DNA of 5,597 bases from Candidatus Bathyarchaeota archaeon (GTDB lineage: Archaea; Asgardarchaeota; Lokiarchaeia; Sigyniarchaeales; Sigyniarchaeaceae), in assembly GCA_014729935.1 (NCBI GenBank), contig WJJB01000081.1, positions 1-5,597 of the forward strand. The letters are read 5' to 3'. Shown piece after piece: positions 1 to 4,684 of the stretch. How positions within the stretch are numbered: the first letter of the stretch is position 1; each line of letters begins with the position of its first letter. The notes under the pieces were generated by a model that made no database searches, was not told the origin of the DNA, and worked only from the letters and a program-made list of their open reading frames with translations. The position numbers and the translations under genes are program-made.

Positions 1-1
1 A

Positions 2-808
2 ATAGAAGGAATAGATCGAGACAAGTGCATCAAGTGCTTGGAATGCGTCCGAGAATGTCCATCAGTATTGTTTTCAAAAGATGACAGCGGTACAATTGTT
101 TTTAACGATCCGAACTTGTGGTGCATCTCCTGCGGGCACTGCATCGCGGTGTGTCCCGAGGATGCCATCTTGTTTAGCGATATGGGGGAAGAACCCAGCA
201 CGTTCGACGAGATTGGTCATCCTGCATCACTCATCGGGTACGAAAACCTGCTGAAAGTGTTCCAATCAAAGCGTTCCGTCAGGAGGTACAAGGACGAGCA
301 GGTTGCCTTGAAGGATCTCAAGAACATTCTGGAAGCCATCAGGTATTATGCCAGTAGCAGTAACATGCGGTCTCTCAAGTTCCGCCTGATATCAGACAAG
401 GAAACAATCATGGAGTTATCAGATGCAATCATCGAGAACCTTATGGAAAATCCAGCGATGAAATCAACCTATGGTGACAAGATTACGCAGCGGCGGGGAC
501 AGGGACGAGATCCCATATTTCATGGTGCCCCACACGTGTTGATCATGTCCTCGGGCTTGGAAATGAACATGGAATTCCTAAATGCGGGAGTCGCTGGCAC
601 GTATGGCATGCTTGCCGCGCAATCCCTAGGTGTTGGATCTTGCTGGATCGGCTTGGCTCAAATCGCCATGAACCAGCAGCGAAAGATAAGGAAACTGGCT
701 GGTTCAAGGGGAACGATAAAGGGCGTGATCGTCCTGGGCTATCCTGCCGTGAAATACCACGCCACCGCGCCCAGGCCTTCCTTGAAAGTAAAGGGATTGG
801 ACGCGTAG
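2..808 (+). CDS. Ferredoxin-nitroreductase fusion protein (5' end outside window)
   Basis: The frame is already open at base 2, so the gene begins upstream; 268 residues are visible. Two 4Fe-4S motifs are seen: CIKCLECVRECP (visible Cys 9, 12, 15, 19) and CISCGHCIAVCP (Cys 41, 44, 47, 51). A linker leads to a nitroreductase domain from about residue 85, with the FMN-phosphate-binding signature SKRSVRRYKDE and the family's C-terminal GVGSCWIG and VLGYP segments. Such fusions are common in anaerobic archaea and bacteria; the ferredoxin part is thought to pass electrons to FMN, and the substrate cannot be told from sequence. No signal peptide is visible, so it is probably cytoplasmic. The gene ends 5 bp before the end of the convergent peptidase gene. 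The TTG at 38 falls inside the first Cys motif and is not the start. Confidence 0.9.
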   Translation: MEGIDRDKCIKCLECVRECPSVLFSKDDSGTIVFNDPNLWCISCGHCIAVCPEDAILFSDMGEEPSTFDEIGHPASLIGYENLLKVFQSKRSVRRYKDEQVALKDLKNILEAIRYYASSSNMRSLKFRLISDKETIMELSDAIIENLMENPAMKSTYGDKITQRRGQGRDPIFHGAPHVLIMSSGLEMNMEFLNAGVAGTYGMLAAQSLGVGSCWIGLAQIAMNQQRKIRKLAGSRGTIKGVIVLGYPAVKYHATAPRPSLKVKGLDA

Positions 809-813
809 GCAGA

Positions 814-2037
814 TTACTCCTCATTTTTCTTTTCAAGTTTCCCCACGACATCAATCGTGATTGTTACTGCTTGATCTAAGGTTTCCCTGTCACATAATTC
901 TGGAGTGTCGAGCTTCGAATGCGTGTAACGCGCCATGCTCTTGGTGACGATATCCGCGGTATCACAACCGTTCAATCGGAATATCCAGCCATCGGTGGTT
1001 CCAAGCATGGGAAGCCAGAAGCCGTGAACCTGGATGTCATTCGCCTTCGCGGAATCCTTGATCATTGAATTGAGATAAGAGTTGTAAGGTGCCTTCGGAA
1101 AGCCAAAATGCTCTATGAAGGTCACGCCACCTGCAACCATATCATAATTGAACACCGCGGTTGTATTCGGGTCCAGTTCTTGAAGTTCATCATGGTGGCG
1201 CTTCCAGAACGCGATGGCACCGCACATGCCATGTTCTTCCGCGCCGGTGATAACGAACCACAAGTTCACTCCACGCTCGGGTTCTTGGGCGTAATGCTCC
1301 ATTAATTTCAAGAGAATGGCAATGGCAGTAGCATTATCCAAGCTTCCGAGCGATTCCCCCTTGATGGATTTATTATACAGGAGAATGGAAAGCGGTACCA
1401 CGTCGATGGCAAGCAAGACAATGAGGACAATATCCATCCCGCTGGTGAAATTCGGAGCCACTTCCAGGAGTTTCAAGATACTGGTGATGATCATCAACAA
1501 TCCCAAGATGATGCTCAACAGGAATCCCAATACATAACTACTCGTGCGTACCAGCGTGGTGACTTTTTGCGATTTCGTGTCATGATGGGCGACGAATAGC
1601 ACATCGCGAACCTTGGCATCTTGTACTTTTTTCGTGGATGGAAGAAGAGCGTGCATATTGTAGGTTTCTTGCACGTTCCCCATGGTAGCAAACGCATCGA
1701 TCTTATTTTGTTGTGTGTTCACGGCAATGATCAAGCTTGCGATCAAGGCAGAGATGAAGATGATGGTTACCCAAACAAGGTCTAAAAGGTGAAGCACGAC
1801 GCCTGTAACGATACCAGAGAATATGATCCCCACTATCACCCGCAATAGGACATTGGTTGAAAACGTGTTCCATTGCGCCATTTCAACAACTGGTTCCAAT
1901 CCAAAACGCTTATATTGCTCGATCAAGTATTCCTTGCATTTTTCCTCGTTTGCTTTAGTCCCAGAATATCGGGGGTATGATAAATCCGTGATTACTTGCA
2001 TCATATCTAGTTGATTTTCATGAAAGCTCATGCTCAT
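814..2037 (-). CDS. Membrane-bound M28-family zinc peptidase
   Basis: The 407-residue protein carries the full M28 (aminopeptidase Y/S type) active-site set: H151 and D153 in AHHDT, bridging D234 in SLDNATA, catalytic E267 and metal ligand E268 in TGAEEHG, D299 in FNYDM, and H373 in THSKLD. It should be a di-zinc metallo-exopeptidase. Four hydrophobic segments are seen at about 65-84, 88-106, 166-186 and 202-221. The first pair precedes the catalytic domain and the second sits between the HxD motif and D234. An even number of crossings keeps all metal ligands on one side of the membrane. No signal peptide is seen. The ATG at 2037 is used because it is the first in frame and lies 26-33 nt from a TATA-like box; the ATG two codons later is an alternative. 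The gene is divergent from the nitrilase and convergent with the nitroreductase. Confidence 0.88.
   Translation of the reverse strand: MSMSFHENQLDMMQVITDLSYPRYSGTKANEEKCKEYLIEQYKRFGLEPVVEMAQWNTFSTNVLLRVIVGIIFSGIVTGVVLHLLDLVWVTIIFISALIASLIIAVNTQQNKIDAFATMGNVQETYNMHALLPSTKKVQDAKVRDVLFVAHHDTKSQKVTTLVRTSSYVLGFLLSIILGLLMIITSILKLLEVAPNFTSGMDIVLIVLLAIDVVPLSILLYNKSIKGESLGSLDNATAIAILLKLMEHYAQEPERGVNLWFVITGAEEHGMCGAIAFWKRHHDELQELDPNTTAVFNYDMVAGGVTFIEHFGFPKAPYNSYLNSMIKDSAKANDIQVHGFWLPMLGTTDGWIFRLNGCDTADIVTKSMARYTHSKLDTPELCDRETLDQAVTITIDVVGKLEKKNEE
824..833 (+). terminator. T-rich tract, possible archaeal terminator of the nitroreductase gene
   Basis: TTTTTCTTTT lies 16 nt after the nitroreductase stop codon. 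Archaeal RNA polymerase terminates at T-rich non-template tracts without needing a hairpin, so this could end the plus-strand transcript. It lies inside the last codons of the opposing peptidase gene, where it encodes the lysine- and glutamate-rich tail, so it may be coincidence. Confidence 0.35.
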
Positions 2038-2062
2038 CTAGACTATGCTTTCGCGGTATGCC

Positions 2063-2070
2063 TTAAAATA
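2063..2070 (-). promoter_or_regulatory. TATA-like box for the M28 peptidase
   Basis: On the minus strand this reads TATTTTAA, 26-33 nt upstream of the peptidase ATG. That is the spacing expected of an archaeal TATA box driving a leaderless or nearly leaderless transcript. No Shine-Dalgarno sequence is seen before the ATG, which agrees with leaderless translation. Confidence 0.45.
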
Positions 2071-2087
2071 GTTGCAGTCGTGAAAAA

Positions 2088-2096
2088 CTAAAAAAG
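2088..2096 (+). promoter_or_regulatory. Possible TATA-like box for the nitrilase-led operon
   Basis: CTAAAAAAG follows a purine-rich stretch that could act as a BRE. It lies about 41-49 nt before the ATG at 2137, which would give a short 5' leader. The intergenic region is A-rich in general, so this is weak evidence. Confidence 0.28.
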
Positions 2097-2143
2097 CACT
2101 TGAAAACCACTACCAATCGAGACTTCACAAGACGTGATGCCCC

Positions 2144-2944
2144 CTGAAGATCGGTTACATTCAAAATGATCCTGAGTTTGGAAGGAAAGAAATGAATTTC
2201 CGGCAGGTGCGAGAGCTAACCAAGGGAATTCAGGATGACGTGGCATTGCTGGTACTCCCCGAATTATTTGCAACGGGATATGCCTTCCAATCCATTAAAG
2301 AAACCAAAATGATGGCGGAAGATATCAGTGGAGAGACAATACACTTTTTGCAAGACCTGTGTAGGAGCATTGGATGCGTGATTTGCGCCGGCTTTGCAGA
2401 AATCGACAGGGACCGGGATCAAATATATAATTCAGCAGTATTGGTCGATGAACACGAGGCACTCGGCGTGTACCGGAAACTGCACCTGTTTAACAAGGAA
2501 ACCTTGTATTTCTCACCAGGTAACCTGCCCCTTGCCGTGCACACCATCGGAGGCATGAAGGTGGGAATGATGATTTGCTTCGATTGGATATATCCAGAGG
2601 TCGCACGCACCTTGGCACTCCTCGATGCGGATATCATCGCTCACCCGGCTAATCTCGTCTTGCCGTACTGCCAAGATGCCATGATCACCCGGTGCTTGGA
2701 GAATCACGTGTTCGCCATCACCGCGAATCGCGTGGGTAGGGAAACCCGGGGAATGGATAACTTCATTTTCACCGGGCAAAGTCAAGTGACGTCATTCGAT
2801 GGAACCGTGCTGGCAAGAGCGCCAGCTGGTGCCCCGGTCGTGAAAATTGTTGAAATAAACCAGAAGGACGCGAGGAACAAGAAAATCAATGAATTCAATG
2901 ATCTGATAGCCGGAAGAAGACCGAGCATGTACAGGACGCGATGA
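2144..2944 (+). CDS. Carbon-nitrogen hydrolase (nitrilase superfamily), 5' end irregular
   Basis: The nitrilase-family Glu-Lys-Cys triad is present. Counted from the ATG at 2192 it is E24 in LPELFATGY, K96 in YRKLHLF and C129 in MMICFDW; adding 16 residues gives E40, K112 and C145, close to usual family positions. The enzyme should hydrolyse an amide, carbamoyl or nitrile bond; the substrate is unknown. ATG 2192 is the first ordinary start, but the frame is open upstream to a stop at 2135-2137 and encodes LKIGYIQNDPEFGRKE, the expected first beta strand of the fold, so the real protein begins earlier. Either CTG 2144 is used, or the ATG at 2137 is the start and one C of the run 2140-2144 is extra, restoring MPLKIGYIQ. 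A GGAAGG just before 2192 resembles a Shine-Dalgarno site but lies within this coding stretch. It appears to be the first gene of a plus-strand operon, 6 nt before the Alba-like gene. Confidence 0.85.
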   Translation: MKIGYIQNDPEFGRKEMNFRQVRELTKGIQDDVALLVLPELFATGYAFQSIKETKMMAEDISGETIHFLQDLCRSIGCVICAGFAEIDRDRDQIYNSAVLVDEHEALGVYRKLHLFNKETLYFSPGNLPLAVHTIGGMKVGMMICFDWIYPEVARTLALLDADIIAHPANLVLPYCQDAMITRCLENHVFAITANRVGRETRGMDNFIFTGQSQVTSFDGTVLARAPAGAPVVKIVEINQKDARNKKINEFNDLIAGRRPSMYRTR

Positions 2945-2950
2945 TGAGCT

Positions 2951-3259
2951 ATGGAACCCATCAAGATCTCCACGAGTGACACCAAATCCTATCACGATGT
3001 ACTCCTAGAACGTTTGCTCGATGATGGCACGGGGGACGAGAAAAAATGCACGCTGGAAGCCCAGGGACGTTTAATTAATACCCTTGTGGAAGTTGTGACA
3101 TTATTCGTTGCCGATCATCCCTCTATCATCACCATAGCCAACATCCGCATCGGAACCATCAAGGTGATTAAAGTGCAAGGAAGCAAGGCGAAAAACACTT
3201 CTTGGATGCGCATCATCTTGGTCCGGGAACCAGGCATGGTTTCTTCACCATCCATTTGA
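2951..3259 (+). CDS. Alba-like DNA/RNA-binding protein
   Basis: The 102-residue protein follows the Alba pattern throughout: an N-terminal strand IKISTSDTK and helix, strand KKCTLEAQGR (Alba: IVIKARGR), helix LINTLVEVVTLFV (Alba: AISKAVDTVEI), strand IANIRIGTI and final strand SWMRIILVR. Alba is an abundant archaeal dimeric protein that binds DNA and RNA. The paired lysines near residue 16 of classical Alba, which contact DNA and include the acetylation site, align here with Asp-Thr, with a lysine (K12) one position later. This may be a specialised paralogue. About 10 residues after the final strand are extra. The ATG at 2951 is 6 nt after the nitrilase stop, implying cotranscription. Assignment is by pattern and not by search. 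Confidence 0.68.
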   Translation: MEPIKISTSDTKSYHDVLLERLLDDGTGDEKKCTLEAQGRLINTLVEVVTLFVADHPSIITIANIRIGTIKVIKVQGSKAKNTSWMRIILVREPGMVSSPSI

Positions 3260-3281
3260 AAGAAAAAAATACAGTGATGCC

Positions 3282-3641
3282 ATGAATTCAGCGGAAGCCT
3301 TGAGACGAGAAATATATCTCAATAGGATACCATTTGGAATTAAAACGCTAGATTCCATGACGGGGGGTCTCCCGCTCGGTAAAATACTGGTTGTAAACGG
3401 AGGGCGTTCGGCCGGGCGCAAGACCCTTGCATCCCAGTTAATCATTTCAAATTATCATGATCGGAAATCAGATTCGATTCTGATTCAAACCCAAGCTGCA
3501 TCCCAATATTCTTTTGGACGCATTAAACAGATTAATTGCACGTTGCACTCAGATACAACTGATGTTTTGTCTCATACACCACCGAAGACGGGAAGAAAGT
3601 GTTCGAGGCGTGGCGATTGGTGCGACCCCGGGTGCCGTTGA
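3282..3641 (+). CDS. Truncated RecA-fold (RadA/RadB/KaiC-like) ATPase, possibly decayed
   Basis: Residues 15-83 match the opening of RecA-type ATPases of the RadA/RadB/KaiC group: RIPFGIKTLDSMTGGLPLGK, then a P-loop region GRSAGRKT (41-48) followed by LASQLI, then ILIQTQAASQYSFGRIKQI in the place of the usual 'YIDTEGGFSPERLKQI' segment. The glycine before the P-loop lysine is replaced by R46, and the acidic residue of the TE motif is missing (TQ). After about residue 84 the similarity stops. The tail is Cys/Arg-rich, unlike a RecA core, and no Walker B is present. A complete RecA core needs well over 200 residues, so this is a truncated paralogue or remnant. Neither alternative frame of 3525-3690 restores a recognisable core, so an internal deletion is more likely than a single frameshift. 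The start lies 22 nt after the Alba-like stop. Confidence 0.5.
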   Translation: MNSAEALRREIYLNRIPFGIKTLDSMTGGLPLGKILVVNGGRSAGRKTLASQLIISNYHDRKSDSILIQTQAASQYSFGRIKQINCTLHSDTTDVLSHTPPKTGRKCSRRGDWCDPGCR

Positions 3642-3688
3642 AAGTATCAAGGGCACGCGATGAACGTGAAGAAGGCGAAGAAGGAAAA

Positions 3689-3931
3689 ATGAAACTAGGA
3701 GACTGGGTGAAGTTTTTCAATCGCATGGACGTGTTGATGTCGATTGAAGGCAAGAAATGCAAGTGTAACGTGGACGATCCGTATTCGTTGACCGTTCAAG
3801 TCGTCAAGGAACTCAGGTTTGATATCGATCACGTCATCAAGAGATTAAAGGAAACGGGAGGATATTGCGATTGCGAAACGATGTTCAATAGTTTCGAAGA
3901 GATATTGAACACGCAAAATGACAATAATTAA
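3689..3931 (+). CDS. Small DUF2695-type protein with CxC motifs
   Basis: From the ATG at 3689 this is an 80-residue protein. It has CKCN (Cys 24, 26) in the N-terminal half and GGYCDCE (Cys 60, 62) in the C-terminal half, separated by a helical segment ending in VIKRLKETGG. The GGYCDCE motif followed by MFNSFEEI resembles the signature of DUF2695 proteins, small proteins of unknown function; the four cysteines could bind a metal. The frame is open further upstream: a GTG at 3599 would add 30 residues, including an acidic stretch RARDEREEGEEGK, but would overlap the preceding ORF in another frame. The ATG was chosen because it avoids the overlap, has AAGGA just upstream, and begins at the likely domain boundary. 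A 24-nt gap separates it from the next gene. Confidence 0.6.
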   Translation: MKLGDWVKFFNRMDVLMSIEGKKCKCNVDDPYSLTVQVVKELRFDIDHVIKRLKETGGYCDCETMFNSFEEILNTQNDNN

Positions 3932-3940
3932 ACAGATTTA

Positions 3941-3945
3941 GAGGA
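3941..3945 (+). promoter_or_regulatory. Shine-Dalgarno site of the winged-helix gene
   Basis: GAGGA lies 10 nt before the ATG at 3956. It is the clearest Shine-Dalgarno match in the gene string and supports that start. Confidence 0.45.
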
Positions 3946-3955
3946 ATATAAGAAA

Positions 3956-4378
3956 ATGAGCAGTGGAAGCACACCTTCATCAACAACATCGCCCCTATTC
4001 GTCAAGGCAAAGTTGACACGGGAGCAGAGAAACTTGTTGTATTATTTCGCATCGGTAATGCGTCCACTCACGTTTCAAAACATATCTCAAGACATCAAGT
4101 ACTTTGACACCGCCACCACCAATGCAATGATACAAACCGTAATTGATGCACTCGAGGCAAGTGGATACGTGAAAAAGGCGACGGAGAAAGGTGCAGAATA
4201 CTGGCTACTTGATTATACTGATACAGCACTCGAAATCATCAGATACTATCAATTCAACCAACACATGATACCAGTCCCGATCACGTTCAACATATACAAC
4301 AATGACATAACTAAAGCGCGTTTGAAATCTTCATCGCGCGATTATCGGAATGTAAACTACCCCTCCCTAACTAACTAA
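3956..4378 (+). CDS. Winged-helix DNA-binding protein; 3' end at the IscB element junction
   Basis: The 140-residue protein has a low-complexity Ser/Thr-rich start (1-12) followed by a winged-helix-like region at about 20-97. Helix TREQRNLLYYFAS is followed by a second helix around TFQNISQDIKYF, a likely recognition helix within TNAMIQTVIDALEASGYV, and a wing KKATEKGAEYWLLD, then helix TDTALEIIRYYQF. The residues after about 122 (KSSSRDYRNVNYPSLTN) look unstructured. The exact family is not recognised; a transcription regulator is the simplest reading. It is the last gene of the plus-strand string. Its stop codon (4376-4378) lies in the loop of a perfect hairpin that abuts the IscB omega-RNA, so the last few codons may come from the element and the native C-terminus may have been changed by the insertion. 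Confidence 0.65.
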   Translation: MSSGSTPSSTTSPLFVKAKLTREQRNLLYYFASVMRPLTFQNISQDIKYFDTATTNAMIQTVIDALEASGYVKKATEKGAEYWLLDYTDTALEIIRYYQFNQHMIPVPITFNIYNNDITKARLKSSSRDYRNVNYPSLTN

Positions 4379-4387
4379 AGGGAGGGG
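4360..4387 (+). repeat. Perfect 9-bp inverted repeat at the left end of the IscB element
   Basis: CCCCTCCCT (4360-4368) and AGGGAGGGG (4379-4387) are perfectly complementary around a 10-nt loop AACTAACTAA that includes the winged-helix stop codon. Subterminal hairpins are typical of IS200/IS605-like elements, with which IscB is associated, so this may mark the left end. The 3' arm shares GGG (4385-4387) with the first omega-RNA stem, so the two hairpins cannot both form fully. Confidence 0.7.
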
Positions 4388-4684
4388 CTTTCCCTTGACG
4401 GGAGAGCCCGAGGTTACCAGACCAAGCCGGTAGAAATACCGGCTACGATGGATCGGTCACGACACCCCCGAATGCCGCACCAGTTCGGGGCTCTGTCGCC
4501 GGCAGTTAAAAACCCCAAAGGGTTGCGGGCGGTGCTGCCGGCACGACAAGCCCTTCCATCATCGTCGAGGTGAGGTCGGATTCCGTGTTTGGTTACAGAA
4601 CACGGATACGCGCTACCCCCGCTCCCGGGCGGGGAGGATATGCTCGAAAGAGCCTAAAAAACAACGGAAAATGGTAAAAACAGG
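4385..4684 (+). ncRNA. IscB omega-RNA (HEARO RNA) scaffold
   Basis: This 300-nt stretch directly before iscB has no convincing ORF and is packed with hairpins. The stems read directly are: 4385-4394 with 4400-4409 (10 bp, one G-U); 4425-4432 with 4437-4444 (8 bp, GAAA loop); 4460-4464 plus 4466-4472 with 4484-4490 plus 4494-4498; 4498-4505 with 4535-4542 (8 bp), enclosing 4511-4515 with 4520-4524; 4583-4589 with 4599-4605; 4617-4622 with 4629-4634; and 4642-4645 with 4650-4653 (GAAA loop). GATGGA (4447-4452) can also pair with TCCATC (4555-4560) and close a multibranch region. Position, length and the opening GGGCTTTCCC stem fit known IscB omega-RNAs, which bind IscB and carry the guide at their 5' end. 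The guide would therefore lie just before 4385. The exact 3' end is not known. Confidence 0.8.

Noticed and set aside
2513..2995. Minus-strand open frames opposite the nitrilase
   Set aside because: They lie opposite a gene with an intact Glu-Lys-Cys triad and show no domain of their own.
3542..3661. A single frameshift joining the RecA-like ORF to the following frame
   Set aside because: Joining either other frame does not supply a Walker B or the rest of a RecA core; the following frame leads into the unrelated CxC protein. An internal deletion or natural truncation is more likely.
4360..4387. Intrinsic (hairpin plus T-run) terminator of the winged-helix operon
   Set aside because: There is no T-run after the hairpin (it is followed by CTTTCCC), archaea do not normally use hairpin terminators, and the hairpin abuts the omega-RNA of a mobile element.
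4420..4545. tRNA or group II intron domain in the structured leader
   Set aside because: No tRNA cloverleaf with a T-loop GTTCRA was found, and no intron reverse transcriptase or domain V is present. Position directly before iscB explains the structure better.
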